DNA of 64,000 nt, taken from Closterium sp. NIES-65 (lineage: Eukaryota > Streptophyta > Zygnematophyceae > Desmidiales > Closteriaceae). Below, one piece after another: positions 1 to 10,395 of this stretch. Location of the stretch: the NCBI GenBank assembly GCA_948144175.1, contig CANXME010002654.1:186001-250000 (forward strand), given 5' to 3'. Every line of letters starts with the position of its first letter. Position 1 is the first letter of the stretch. A model generated the notes under the pieces. It saw only the letters and a list, made by a program, of their open reading frames with translations, did no database searches and was not told the origin of the DNA. A program made the translations under genes and the position numbers.

Positions 1-758
1 CTCCTCTGCGTACCGGTCACTCGCTCTCAGCTCCACCTTCAGACGAGTCCGTAGAGCCGAGTGGCCCGTATCCAGAGCTTGTGGGCTGCCTCATGTACCT
101 GATGACCTGCGCTCGACCTGACCTTGTCTACCCTCTTAGCATCCTGGCATGCTACGTTGCGCCTACGAGACACCGACCAGAGCACTAGGAGGCCGCTAAG
201 AGGGTGTTGCGCTTCTTGTGCAGTACATCGGGCATGGGGCCCGTGCTTGGAGGACAGGATCCAATTAATATCATTGGACACATAGACGCTTCTTGGGTTG
301 ACGACTTGGCTATGCAGCAGTCGTCACAGGGTTACACCTTTAGCCTTGGCTCCTCCTCTGTTTCCTGGCGGTCTACTCGCTCGTCTTCTGTTCTCAGTTC
401 TTGTTGTGAGGCTTAGATCTCCGCAGGGGCCATGGCTTCACAGGAGTTACGCTGGCTCACCTACCTGCTAAGCGACCTGGGAGAGCGGCCTCGTTTTTCT
501 CCAGTTCGGTACGTAGACAATAAGGCCATGATTGCCTTGTGTCAAGAGCACAGACTGGAGCACAGAACGAAGCACATCGCTCCGCGTTACTTCCTGGCTT
601 GAGAGTTGCAGCAGCGTGGTCAGCTTCGCCTTGTTTACGTGGCCACTCTGGCCAACACTACTGATATATTCACCAAGGCACTTCCGCCTAGTGATCATCA
701 GCGTTTCTGTAAAGTGTTAGGCCTTGTGCCTGCTTCTTCTCACTTGCTCACTTTATGA
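1..758 (+). pseudogene. Ty1/copia pol 3' end, element F (RT C-terminus and RNase H), broken
   Basis: Translation of this stretch matches the copia polyprotein end seen in better copies in this window (e.g. 47600-48362): the RT tail (YLMTC.RPDL), then RNase H with DASW, SSCCEA, YVDNKA and the terminal FTKALPP..HQRFC motif. Three in-frame stops break it: TAG at 186-188, TAG at 414-416 (GAG in relatives) and TGA at 600-602 (CGA in relatives, a likely CpG decay). The frame otherwise holds to a natural-type stop at 756-758. The 5' part lies outside the window. It belongs to the short-LTR alpha family. It cannot make an active protein. Confidence 0.88.
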
Positions 759-988
759 CTTTGCTAAAACTGTGATCTATATACATGTACCTGCATGCTT
801 GCATTTGTTAGGTCGTGATCACTATACTGCTTGAACTCATATTAAATAACTCTGCATGTAAACTGGACTTGTGGCCATTTAATTGTGCTCAGAGTGTGTG
901 GTGACTTCGTGATCCACCCTCAACTTGCTCTGCTTTTCTTAACTGATCGTGTGACCCCTTGTTCTCGCCCACTTTGCCTATGGGGGTG
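759..988 (+). other. 3' untranslated region and polypurine tract of copia F
   Basis: AT-rich non-coding spacer between the pol stop and the 3' LTR. It carries the family's conserved block (889-933; core GTGATCCACCCT) and ends in the polypurine tract TATGGGGGTG directly before the LTR. The same order occurs in G, B, I, M and O. Confidence 0.75.
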
Positions 989-1120
989 TGTCAAACTGTT
1001 ATATAGCTTATATTGTGTAGGCTATAGTGGGGTAGCCCATATGGGTACAACCCAATTAGGGTTAATACATGTACCTACCTTGATCATAGTTCATTCATTC
1101 TCGCTTAGATTTCTGACACA
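989..1120 (+). repeat. 3' LTR of copia F (alpha family)
   Basis: Starts TGTCAAACTG after the polypurine tract and contains the family-typical GTAGGCTATAGTGGGGTAGCCCATATGG-like core, followed by the CCCAATTAGGGTT block; ends near ..CTGACACA. About 132 bp, matching the 125-131 bp LTRs of B, I and M. The exact right edge is uncertain by about 2 bp because the 5' LTR is outside the window. Confidence 0.75.
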
Positions 1121-1796
1121 TATCAGCGTTTGCAACCAAACTGTCCTACGATGATTCGTATCCCTTCTAGCATATCAGGAACTCGAGCGTGTTGCCGTTT
1201 CTGGGTCGATAAGCGAGCACGCGTTCTACATCGTACTCTGCTTCATCCTGTACAAGAACAGGTGGTGGTGGCGGTAGCTGCCGTCTCTAGAACCGTTAGT
1301 TGGGGTCCTTGTAGGGCTTCAGCAGCTGAACATGGCAAGCCATGTGAAGCTTCCACGTAGAAGGTAAGCGCAAGCGAAATGTAACTGGTGTCACCTGTCC
1401 CTCAACGCGAAAAGGACCACAGAAGCGAGGCTGGAAGCTTGGACGGAAGATGGGATAGGTCTAATTTGTGTGTGTCTAGATGCACCTGATCTCCGAATGC
1501 CACCTAGTGATCACGTCGCTGGCGATCGGCATACTGCTTATAGGAGTTCTGCATCATGGTCAGATGTCGCTGAGTCTTCTTCCGTAGCTGCTGCATGGTG
1601 GTGACAAAGTTGTGTGCAGCTTAGACGTGTGCCGATGTGGTTGGCTACTGTGGGATAACGGTTCTTTTCCGTAGCACAGGAGGAAAGAAGATTTGCCTGT
1701 GGCCACGTGTGAAGCGTTATTGTAAGAAACCTTAAGCGTCGGTAACTGTAGATCTCAGTGGCTGATGTCGTCTATACAAGCTGTGCGCAGTAACTG
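1121..1796 (-). pseudogene. Ty3/gypsy chromovirus integrase C-terminus with chromodomain (element P, 3' part)
   Basis: Reading the minus strand in pieces gives a gypsy integrase tail: LLRTACIDDISH, SYNNASHVATGKSSF and YGKEPLSH (end of the IN core), then QLRKKTQRHLTMMQNSYKQY and FGDQVHLDTHKLDL (the IN C-terminal GPF/Y-type part with GPFRV), and finally a chromodomain-like stretch YDVERVLAYRPRNG..EFLI..KGYESS. Chromodomains at this position define chromoviruses, whose integrase reads chromatin marks. Several frameshifts and stops make it a relic. Its gag end, PBS and probable LTR lie at 10522-13040 on the same strand; the middle of pol is missing where copia G was added. Confidence 0.7.
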
Positions 1797-3224
1797 TTCT
1801 TGGAAGTCCACAGGCACCTACGTTGAGGAGGTTCCCCATCCTGGGGCGAACATCGTTAGTGGCATGTGCATTTTTAGGGTGAAGCGGCCGCCGGGTTCTC
1901 CGCCTGTCTTCAAGGCGCGTTACGTTGCTCGAGGCTTTAGTCAGCGACAGGGAGTTAACTTCTTCCGGACCTTCTCCCCGACCCAAAAGATGACCACACT
2001 TCGGGTTCTACTGCACATAGCTGCTCAGCGTGACTACGAGCTTCACTCTCTTGACTTCAGCACTGCTTTCCTACAGGGCAGCCTACACGAGGAGATCTGG
2101 CTGCGCCGCCCACCTGGCTTCACTGGGTCGTTTCCTCCTGGTACCCAGTGGAGCCTCCGGCGGCCAGTCTACGGTCTCCGCCAGGCGCCGCGTGAGTGGC
2201 ACGACACACTGAGGACTACACTTGCGACTCTTGGGTTTGCTCCTTCTACTGCTGACCCGTCGCTGTTTCTGCGCACCGACACTTCGTTGCCGCCGTTCTA
2301 CATCCTCGTGTACGTTGACGACTTGGTCTTTGCCACTGCTGACACTGAGGGACTCGCCCACGTGAAGTCGGAGCTGCAGAAGAGACACACGTGCACAGAC
2401 CTGGGTGAACTGCGCAGCTATCTTGGCTTGCAGATCACCCGGGACAGAGCACAGCGCACCATTACCCTGACTCAGTCACACATGGTGCAGCAGGTCCTTC
2501 AGCGCTTCGGCTTCACGTACTCCTCGCCTCAGGCCACTCCTCTGTCTACTAGCCACTCGCTCTTAGCTCTGCCTTCGGATGAGTCTGTAGAGCCGATTGG
2601 CCCGTACCCAGAGCTTGTGAGCTGCCTCATATACCTGATGACCTGCACTCGACCTGACTTGGCATTCCCTCTTAGCATCTTGGCACGCTATCTTGCTCCT
2701 AGGAGACACCGACCAGAGCACATGGCTGCAGCGAAGAGGGTGTTGCGCTACCTGTTCAGTACGTCGGGCATGGGGCTAGTGCTTTGAGGACGGGCTCGAG
2801 TTGTCCTCACTGGTCACGCAGACGCTTCTTGGGTGGACGACTTGGCTACGCAGCGGTCGTCACAAGGTTACACCTCCAGCCTTGGCTCCGGTTCTGTTTC
2901 GTGGCGGTCTACCCGCTCGTCCTCAATTCTCAGCTCCAACTGTGAGGCTGAGATCTACGCAGGGGCCATGGCTGCACATGAGTTACGCTGGCTCACCTAC
3001 CTGCTGACCGGCCTGGGAGAGGTGCCTCGTTCTCCTCCAGTTCTGTACGTCGACAACAAGGCCATGCTGGCCTTGTGTCAGGAGCACAGACTGGAGCACA
3101 GAACGAAGCATATTGCCCTTCGCTACTTTCTTGCTCGAGAGCTGCAGCAGCGCGGTCAGCTTCGTCTTGCTTACGTGGCCTCTCGGGCCAACACTGCTGA
3201 TATCTTCACCAAGGCACTTCCGCC
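1797..3224 (+). pseudogene. Copia G pol fragment: reverse transcriptase and RNase H, 5'-truncated
   Basis: Begins abruptly at WKSTGTYVEEVPHPGANIVS, the start of the RT domain, joined directly to gypsy P sequence. RT runs through KARYVARGFSQRQGV, LDFSTAFLQGSLHEE and the catalytic YVDDLVFA (intact). RNase H follows with DASWVDDLATQ, SNCEAEIYAGA and YVDNKAMLA. One in-frame TGA at about 2785-2787 (GGA in relatives) separates the RT tail from RNase H. The last residues are displaced to 10085-10154 by insertion of element H inside the codon run for ALPP. Gag, protease and integrase are absent. Confidence 0.9.
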
Positions 3225-4317
3225 TGTTGGGTGCAAATTCACATTGCACGACATCCTGCCGTCTGTTTGTACGAGTATGCGTGTGCGAATGCATTTGCGT
3301 GTGAATGGTATGTTTGTGTGTTTGTTTGCTTTCGCAATTTTCGCTTGAAGCATTTGCAGGTACTCGCACAATGTGCGCTTCGGCATAACATTGTACGCGC
3401 TATGAACAGTACAAGCAGAAAGGACGAGCTCGCAAAGGAACCCAAGATGGAAGCTTTGCGGTTCAACTTACTTGATTGCGCAGATTCAGTTCTATCCAAC
3501 TCGAAATTGTACTGTTTTGTTTGGTTGACTATAGTGTAGCAGGGCAGGCACTATAGCGGTACAATTTAGGTGAAGGTTGGATGTTGTTTGTCTGTATCTG
3601 CATGCTACAGGGCCAGGGGAAACCAGCGGAACCAGCATTTGGCTGGTTGGGCAAAGACAAAACAGGTTCTGTTTTTAGGACCTGAACCTGGTTGTTGTTT
3701 TCCCAGGTTGGAAAAACAGAACCAGAGGTTGTTCACCAACCTATCACCTGCTATTTTGTCCAGCCAGGTTGGTTCTGTTGCTTGGAATTATTTGGGATCA
3801 TCCCTGGTTGTTCCCAGGTTGATTCCCAAGGTCCTTGCTAGCTAGAGCTATTTATTCCTTCTCTGTTTGTACCTGGATATAGTGAAATTGATTCAAGCGA
3901 ATTCCTTCCTTGCTGGAATTTCTTGTCTACGCGGTGCGACGGCGGAATGCTACCCGAGTCAACGCTAGTACGCTAGCACTCCAACGCTAGGCTAACGCTG
4001 TCCGAGCCATAACTTCGTAATGGCAGAACTTTTCGCGAGGCAACTTGGCTTATTTTAAAGCTCTTAGAGTGAGCTTCGATATAGGAAATTCTCAGCTTAA
4101 TCCGGTCGACGGTCTGCACGATACGCTGCGCGACGTTCAAGGTACTCTTGCTGTTTTGACTAAGTCCCTCTTGATCCCTCTCTCTACAAACTCGGACCCG
4201 AGGATAGGGGCTGGTCTTGTACCAGGCACCCAAGGACCCTTGGAGGTGACCCCGAGGAGAGGTTTTAAGTGTGATAAAGTCTTAATAGCTTGAGTTTATT
4301 AGGCCCTTACACCAACA
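3225..4317 (+). repeat. 5' LTR of copia H
   Basis: 1093 bp, TG...CA ends. It supplies promoter and polyadenylation signals in this class. The middle (3611-3835) holds a cluster of CCAGGTT/AACCTGG inverted words able to form hairpins, e.g. AACCTGG at 3685-3691 with CCAGGTT at 3703-3709. No coding is expected; short open frames here recur identically in the 3' LTR. Confidence 0.95.
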
Positions 4318-4320
4318 AGC

Positions 4321-4332
4321 TGGTATCAGAGC
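4321..4332 (+). promoter_or_regulatory. Primer binding site of copia H
   Basis: TGGTATCAGAGC three bases after the 5' LTR. This is the usual plant copia PBS, complementary to initiator Met-tRNA, and primes minus-strand DNA synthesis. Confidence 0.9.
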
Positions 4333-4363
4333 TGCGTTATAGTGATCCTCGATATAGGTAGCT

Positions 4364-7300
4364 ATGGCGGGCAACACCTCGGCGGTAGCTGGTGAATCTT
4401 CAGCCCAAGATCGTAGCGGCAGCCATGATTCTGGTGTTTCTGCGCCAAGGGGAGCGCGAACAAGCCAGGGCTCGCTGATCAAGGAGGTGCTGAAAAACTT
4501 CACCGTCGAGAAGTTCAATGGTGAGGGCTATGATGATTGGGCCTGGAAAATGCAACTTTATTTCCGTCAAATCGGATTGCTGAAACTAATGATTGGGGAG
4601 GAGCCTAGACCGAGTGACCCCGCCCTTCAGGAAGATTGGGACGAGCGCGCCTCGGCTGGCTACTACTTGATGTCGCAGAGTTTGGAGCTGAACCAGCGTC
4701 ACCACGTCATGCACCTGCTGCCGGAGGTTGAGTGCGGTCCGAAGGCGTGGACCGTGTTGAAGGAGCTGCACGCCCCGACCTCCGTTGTTGCAACATTGAT
4801 GCTGGAGAGGGAGCTGTCCGCGTTGCGCCTGAGCGAGGGAGAGCCGGTGCAACCTGTCCTGGACAAATTGCGCGACCTCTACGCGAAATTGGCGACCGCA
4901 GGAATTACCTACCCGGAGCAAACAAAGTGCTTGAAGATGCTCTCGCTGCTGCCGGAATCTTGGCTTCAATTTACGAGCGGATTGAGCCTGCCGCAGAACC
5001 AGAGCTTGTGGACGCTCGAGTGGGTGCGGACGAAGATTCTGGAGGAGGACTTCCGTCGCCGCCAACTGAGGGGTGGAGACGACGGCAGCAGCGGCTACGG
5101 GATGCAAGGGAGCCGACGTGCCAAAGGACGTGGCTTCGGTGGTGCTGGACGCGGTGCAAAGAAAGACGACGACTCCAACGACCAACAAGGAGGTACCGGT
5201 TGGGGTCGCGGTGCGAAATCTGGACGTGGGGGCAAGTCGGGTGCTGGTGGCAAAATGAAAGGGAGTTGCTGGTATTGTGAGAAGGAAGGGCACCCCTGGT
5301 TTTTGTGCTATAAGAAACCCGATGGATGGACCCCCCAGAATCGTCACCAGGATGGCGGCGCGCGGAGGAACCAGAAAAACGGCGCGAACATGGTCGCTGA
5401 TTCGTCTGACAACAACCCGAAGGGCAACGGCGGTGCGGAGAAGAAGAAGGAGCGCACCGCGGGCCAATTCTTCCATATGGGAGACAAGGGGGAGCAAGGA
5501 GACGCATCTGCTAAGGCTGGAGCAGAGCTGCACCCCCTGGACTATTGGGTGTTGGACACAGGCGCTGCTTGGACAATGACGCCGCGCAAGGACCTGCTGG
5601 ACGACGTACGCGCTGCACCGATTAATGAGGTGTGCTCTGCCTCTGGACACATGTTGAAGGTGGCTGGTGCGGGACGAGCTGCATTTAAGGGAGCGGATGG
5701 CAAGCCGGTGGTGCTGCACGACGTTCTCCTCGTCCCCGACCTGAAGGCCAACCTCATCTCCCTCCGTAAGCTTGGCAAGGCTGGGGTGAACACCAACACG
5801 GATGGGGCTCGCACTTATAAGGGGAAGCTGGGCAATCGGGTGCTTTGGGATCTGCACGAGAGCAAGGACGTGTACAGATCTATGTGGCAGCTGCCGGCGC
5901 TGGCGTGGCACGGTGGGGGGCAGGCTGGAGAGGGGTCTGCATCCCAGGGGGAGTGCAACGCCGTTGGAGGGGTTGGTGTGAAAGTGTCAGCCAGATCTGG
6001 GGAGACAGATTGGGCAACTGCACACCGACGTTTGGGGCATGTGGCAATGCCTTTGCTGAAGCAGCTGGAGAAGGATGGAGCCGTTAAGGGCTTAAAGCTG
6101 AACGGACAACCACCCGATGATAACTGTGAAATTTGCCTCCTTTCAAAGTTCACCCGTTTCCCCTTCCATAGTGTGGCTGGCAGGAGCAAAAAGCCGTTGG
6201 AGCTGGTCCACATGGACTTGGTGGGGCCGCTGCCGGTGCAAGGGCACAAGGGGGAGCGGTACTTCTTAACCATAGTGGATGACTGGAGCAGGCTAATGTG
6301 GGCGTATCCGCTGAAGCAGAAAGATCACGCCGCCTCCACGATTCGGGACGATTGGCTGCCGTTCGTGGAGAAGCAAGCGGAGTGTGTGGTGAAGCGGATT
6401 AGGACAGATCGGGGTGGTGAGTTCCTTGGAGCTGAGATGACGGCCTGGCTCAAGAAGCAGGGCATCCAGAGGGAGCTGACCACGGCTTACACCCCACAGT
6501 CCAACGGTGTAGCAGAACGGGCGAACCGGACAATTCTGGAGACAGCTAGGGCGCTGCTCATAGAATCTGGGCTGGGCAACTTGATGTGGCCCCATGCTGT
6601 TCGGCACGCTACCGTCGCTAGGAACAGGGTACTCACAAAGGTTGGGGATGACTCGTGGGTGCCGTTGGAGAGGTGGCTTGGGAGGAAGCCGCCGGTGGAC
6701 ATGCTGAGGGTGTTCGGTTGCATGGCAGTCGCCCACGTTCCCAAGACCTATCGCAGTAAGTTGGGGGCGAGTGCAATCTGGTGTGTGCATTTGGGGCTGG
6801 CTGCTGAGAGCAAGGGATGGCTGCTGTGGGAACCCTCCAAGGGTGTGTTATTTGACAGCAGGGATGTGAAGTTTGTTGAGGGCATGATGTATGGGAGCTG
6901 GGAGAAACAGCCGGAGGCCAGGGTGTCCCAGCAGATGGAGCAGATCACCATGCAGCTGGACCTGACTCCTAGTGTGTGGGAGGAGGGAGAGGAGGCAGCT
7001 GCAGAGGGTGGTGATAAAGAGAAGGTGCAGGAGGCACCTGCTGGTGGAGGTGATGGTGTGGAGATTAGCGGTAGCACTAGTGGAGCTGCTGGATCCGAGG
7101 GAGGAGAGCAGCAGCAGGGGAAAACTAAGAAGCCGAAGGGTGTTATTATGAAGGGATGGGAGACACCCGTCTCCAGGCCAGGACGTACCCGTATGGCTAC
7201 TAAAAAGCTGACTGCAGGAGCTGATGTAGCGGAGCAGCAGCTTGGGACCGAGGAGGCATTGCTGATTCTACCGCATGGCTATGACCCGGATGAGGAGGAT

Positions 7301-8944
7301 CAACCTGCGTACTGTTTTCTTGCCCCTGCACCAGAGGAACCAGCTAGCATGGAGGAGGCATTAGCTGGACCAGATAGGGACAAATGGCTAGCTTCCAGGG
7401 ATGCTGAATACCAGAGCCTGCTGGAGAATGGGACTTGGGAACTAGTGGTGCTGCCTGAGGGAAAGAAAGCGGTACAATGCAAGTGGGTGCTAAGGATCAA
7501 GACTGACGACAAGGGGCAGGTCACCATCTACAAGAGTAGGTTGGTGGCTAAGGGGTTTATGCAGAAGGAGAAGCGGGACTTCAATGAGATCTTTGCTCCC
7601 ACTGCCAAACCCCCTACCCTTCGTGTCTTGTTGGCAGATGCAGCCGTTAGTGGGAAGTTCATTATCCAGATGGACATATCAACGGCATTTCTCAACGGGA
7701 TTTTAGAGGAGGAGGTGTTCATGACGCAGCCACCTGGGTATGAGGATGGTACGGGCAGGGTGTGCAAGCTGAAAAAGTCCATCTATGGCTTGAAGCAGGC
7801 GCCACGCTGCTGGTACCAGAAGTTGGCAGCTGTTTTAGAGGAGATGGGATTCAGGACCAGCAGCTGTGATGAGAGCCTCTTTCTCAAGGGGGAGGGGGAG
7901 AAGCTGGTGCTGTTTCTGGTCTATGTGGACGACATTCTTCTCTTTAGCAGCAGCATGAAGGAGATCCAGAAGGTGCAGCAGCAGCTGATGGAGAACTTCA
8001 AGTGCAAGAACCTTGGGGAGGTAAAGTACTACCTCGGGATGCACGTGGAGAGGGATCTGGATCACAGGTGGTTGAAGCTGCACCAGGAGAAGTTCATCAA
8101 GGAGCTTGGGGAGAAGTACGGAATTGAGAATGAGCGCAAGGTTGCAACTCCCCTGCCAGCAGAATTCAAGCTTGTGAAAGCTGCAGAGGATGAAGGGGTT
8201 GAAGCCGAGGAGCAGCAGCAATTTCAGTCCTTGGTGGGCAGCCTCTTGTATGCAGCAGTTCACACGAGACCCGACATCTCTTTCTCGGTTGGGCAGCTGG
8301 CTAGGGTAGTGCAGAATCCATCAGAGGAGCAGGTGGATGCAGCTGAGCGTGTGGTGAAGTATCTGAACTCTCACCCAAGCATTGGAGTTCAATACTCCGC
8401 ATCTGCACAGGTGAAGCAGAAAGGGGTTGAGGTGCTGAAAGAGAAGGGGGAGAGGCTTGGAGAAGGCAAGCTTTTTCTCACTTGCTTTACTGATGCTACG
8501 TGGGCCTCTGAGAAGGAGGATTCCTCATCAGTGGGAGGATACATCTGCGTAGTTGGGGGAGGACCGGTTAGTTGGAGGTCAAAGAAGCAGACGGAGACAG
8601 CACTCTCTTCCGTGGAATCAGAGTACATGGCGATGTTCCATGGGGTGAAGGAGGTGATTTGGCTGAGGAGGCTGTTGGAGGAGATTGGCCAGGAGCAAAA
8701 GGTTGCTACGCCGCTGTTTTGTGATAGCAAGGGAGCTCTTGGGATGGCCAGGAACGCTGTGCTTCATGGGCTGAACAAGCACATGCGTATCAAGTGGCAC
8801 TGGCTGCGTAAGGAGGTGAAGAGGGGGACGGTGAATCCGATCTACATCAAGACTCACCAGCAGCCAGCAGACTTCCTCACCAAGAGGCTTGCGGATGAGT
8901 CTCATTGGCGTTGTGTGCGCATGAGTGGAATGAGCATGAACTAG
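4364..8944 (+). CDS. Copia Gag-Pol polyprotein of element H, 1526 aa, intact
   Basis: One uninterrupted frame from the first ATG after the PBS (GCTATGG context) to TAG. Domains in order: Gag/UBN2-type capsid about residues 40-235; zinc knuckle C302-x2-C305-x4-H310-x4-C315; aspartic protease with DTG around residue 398 (WVLDTGAAW); integrase HHCC region from about 553 (HRRLGH..CEIC); integrase core with D618, D682 and E718, i.e. the D,D35E spacing; reverse transcriptase from about 1000 with YVDD at 1187-1190; RNase H from about 1375 (DATWAS, SSVESEY, CDSKGAL, THQQPADFLTKRL). All expected catalytic residues are present. The length is normal for copia, and gag and pol share one frame as in plant copia. 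It encodes everything needed for reverse transcription and integration. Whether it is expressed cannot be seen. Confidence 0.97.
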   Translation: MAGNTSAVAGESSAQDRSGSHDSGVSAPRGARTSQGSLIKEVLKNFTVEKFNGEGYDDWAWKMQLYFRQIGLLKLMIGEEPRPSDPALQEDWDERASAGYYLMSQSLELNQRHHVMHLLPEVECGPKAWTVLKELHAPTSVVATLMLERELSALRLSEGEPVQPVLDKLRDLYAKLATAGITYPEQTKCLKMLSLLPESWLQFTSGLSLPQNQSLWTLEWVRTKILEEDFRRRQLRGGDDGSSGYGMQGSRRAKGRGFGGAGRGAKKDDDSNDQQGGTGWGRGAKSGRGGKSGAGGKMKGSCWYCEKEGHPWFLCYKKPDGWTPQNRHQDGGARRNQKNGANMVADSSDNNPKGNGGAEKKKERTAGQFFHMGDKGEQGDASAKAGAELHPLDYWVLDTGAAWTMTPRKDLLDDVRAAPINEVCSASGHMLKVAGAGRAAFKGADGKPVVLHDVLLVPDLKANLISLRKLGKAGVNTNTDGARTYKGKLGNRVLWDLHESKDVYRSMWQLPALAWHGGGQAGEGSASQGECNAVGGVGVKVSARSGETDWATAHRRLGHVAMPLLKQLEKDGAVKGLKLNGQPPDDNCEICLLSKFTRFPFHSVAGRSKKPLELVHMDLVGPLPVQGHKGERYFLTIVDDWSRLMWAYPLKQKDHAASTIRDDWLPFVEKQAECVVKRIRTDRGGEFLGAEMTAWLKKQGIQRELTTAYTPQSNGVAERANRTILETARALLIESGLGNLMWPHAVRHATVARNRVLTKVGDDSWVPLERWLGRKPPVDMLRVFGCMAVAHVPKTYRSKLGASAIWCVHLGLAAESKGWLLWEPSKGVLFDSRDVKFVEGMMYGSWEKQPEARVSQQMEQITMQLDLTPSVWEEGEEAAAEGGDKEKVQEAPAGGGDGVEISGSTSGAAGSEGGEQQQGKTKKPKGVIMKGWETPVSRPGRTRMATKKLTAGADVAEQQLGTEEALLILPHGYDPDEEDQPAYCFLAPAPEEPASMEEALAGPDRDKWLASRDAEYQSLLENGTWELVVLPEGKKAVQCKWVLRIKTDDKGQVTIYKSRLVAKGFMQKEKRDFNEIFAPTAKPPTLRVLLADAAVSGKFIIQMDISTAFLNGILEEEVFMTQPPGYEDGTGRVCKLKKSIYGLKQAPRCWYQKLAAVLEEMGFRTSSCDESLFLKGEGEKLVLFLVYVDDILLFSSSMKEIQKVQQQLMENFKCKNLGEVKYYLGMHVERDLDHRWLKLHQEKFIKELGEKYGIENERKVATPLPAEFKLVKAAEDEGVEAEEQQQFQSLVGSLLYAAVHTRPDISFSVGQLARVVQNPSEEQVDAAERVVKYLNSHPSIGVQYSASAQVKQKGVEVLKEKGERLGEGKLFLTCFTDATWASEKEDSSSVGGYICVVGGGPVSWRSKKQTETALSSVESEYMAMFHGVKEVIWLRRLLEEIGQEQKVATPLFCDSKGALGMARNAVLHGLNKHMRIKWHWLRKEVKRGTVNPIYIKTHQQPADFLTKRLADESHWRCVRMSGMSMN

Positions 8945-8970
8945 TATGGAATGATGGGGATGCAGCCGGC

Positions 8971-8986
8971 AGGCTGAGGGGGAGTG
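8971..8986 (+). other. Polypurine tract of copia H
   Basis: AGGCTGAGGGGGAGTG immediately upstream of the 3' LTR; primes plus-strand DNA synthesis. The same tract precedes the 3' LTR of K. Confidence 0.85.
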
Positions 8987-10079
8987 TGTTGGGTGCAAAT
9001 TCACATTGCACGACATCCTGCCGTCTGTTTGTACGAGTATGCGTGTGCGAATGCATTTGCGTGTGAATGGTATGTTTGTGTGTTTGTTTGCTTTCGCAAT
9101 TTTCGCTTGAAGCATTTGCAGGTACTCGCACAATGTGCGCTTCGGCATAACATTGTACGCGCTATGAACAGTACAAGCAGAAAGGACGAGCTCGCAAAGG
9201 AACCCAAGATGGAAGCTTTGCGGTTCAACTTACTTGATTGCGCAGATTCAGTTCTATCCAACTCGAAATTGTACTGTTTTGTTTGGTTGACTATAGTGTA
9301 GCAGGGCAGGCACTATAGCGGTACAATTTAGGTGAAGGTTGGATGTTGTTTGTCTGTATCTGCATGCTACAGGGCCAGGGGAAACCAGCGGAACCAGCAT
9401 TTGGCTGGTTGGGCAAAGACAAAACAGGTTCTGTTTTTAGGACCTGAACCTGGTTGTTGTTTTCCCAGGTTGGAAAAACAGAACCAGAGGTTGTTCACCA
9501 ACCTATCACCTGCTATTTTGTCCAGCCAGGTTGGTTCTGTTGCTTGGAATTATTTGGGATCATCCCTGGTTGTTCCCAGGTTGATTCCCAAGGTCCTTGC
9601 TAGCTAGAGCTATTTATTCCTTCTCTGTTTGTACCTGGATATAGTGAAATTGATTCAAGCGAATTCCTTCCTTGCTGGAATTTCTTGTCTACGCGGTGCG
9701 ACGGCGGAATGCTACCCGAGTCAACGCTAGTACGCTAGCACTCCAACGCTAGGCTAACGCTGTCCGAGCCATAACTTCGTAATGGCAGAACTTTTCGCGA
9801 GGCAACTTGGCTTATTTTAAAGCTCTTAGAGTGAGCTTCGATATAGGAAATTCTCAGCTTAATCCGGTCGACGGTCTGCACGATACGCTGCGCGACGTTC
9901 AAGGTACTCTTGCTGTTTTGACTAAGTCCCTCTTGATCCCTCTCTCTACAAACTCGGACCCGAGGATAGGGGCTGGTCTTGTACCAGGCACCCAAGGACC
10001 CTTGGAGGTGACCCCGAGGAGAGGTTTTAAGTGTGATAAAGTCTTAATAGCTTGAGTTTATTAGGCCCTTACACCAACA
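8987..10079 (+). repeat. 3' LTR of copia H
   Basis: 1093 bp, same length as the 5' LTR and no difference noticed between them; followed by the TSD CCGCC. Confidence 0.95.
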
Positions 10080-10154
10080 CCGCCTTGTGATCATCAGTGT
10101 TTTTGTACTGTTCTAGGCCTTGTGCCTACCTTGCCTCACCTGCTCACTTCTTGA
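10080..10154 (+). pseudogene. Copia G pol, last residues of RNase H
   Basis: Continuation of G after the H insertion. After the duplicated CCGCC the frame resumes as CDHQCFCTVLGLVPTLPHLLTS and stops with TGA at 10152-10154, matching the polyprotein ends of I, M and B. Confidence 0.85.
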
Positions 10155-10395
10155 CTTTGCTTGTACTTTGATCTATATATTTATACCTGCATGCTTTCAC
10201 TTGCTAGGTTTTGATCAGTGTCCTGTTTGTTCTATGCTATATATCTGTGCATGTGAACTGGCCTTATGGCCGTCTGCTTGCGCTCAGAATGCGTGGTGAC
10301 GTTGTGATCCACCTTGAGCTTGCTTTGCTTCTCTTGGCTGGTCTTGTGACCCCCCCCCCCTTTTTTTGCTCTCCCCCACTTTGCCTATGGGGGTG
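10155..10395 (+). other. 3' untranslated region and polypurine tract of copia G
   Basis: Non-coding. Contains the conserved alpha 3' block (10281-10325), a C13T7 homopolymer run near 10350-10370 and the tract TATGGGGGTG before the LTR. Confidence 0.75.

Larger units (their letters stand above)
3225..10079 (+). mobile_element. Complete Ty1/copia retrotransposon H (beta family), apparently intact
   Basis: 6855 bp. Two 1093-bp LTRs (3225-4317 and 8987-10079) begin TGTTGGGTGC and end ACACCAACA, and every stretch I compared is identical. The element is flanked by a perfect 5-bp TSD, CCGCC (3220-3224 and 10080-10084), and sits within the RNase H end of copia G. It has a primer binding site at 4321, a polypurine tract before 8987 and a single open polyprotein (4364-8944). 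Identical LTRs imply a very recent insertion. This is the only copy in the window that could be autonomous. Confidence 0.97.

Noticed and set aside
3231..4293. Short open frames repeated at 3231-4293, 8984-10055, 28529-29143 and 40486-41541
   Set aside because: They are the beta LTR seen four times; no coding is expected.
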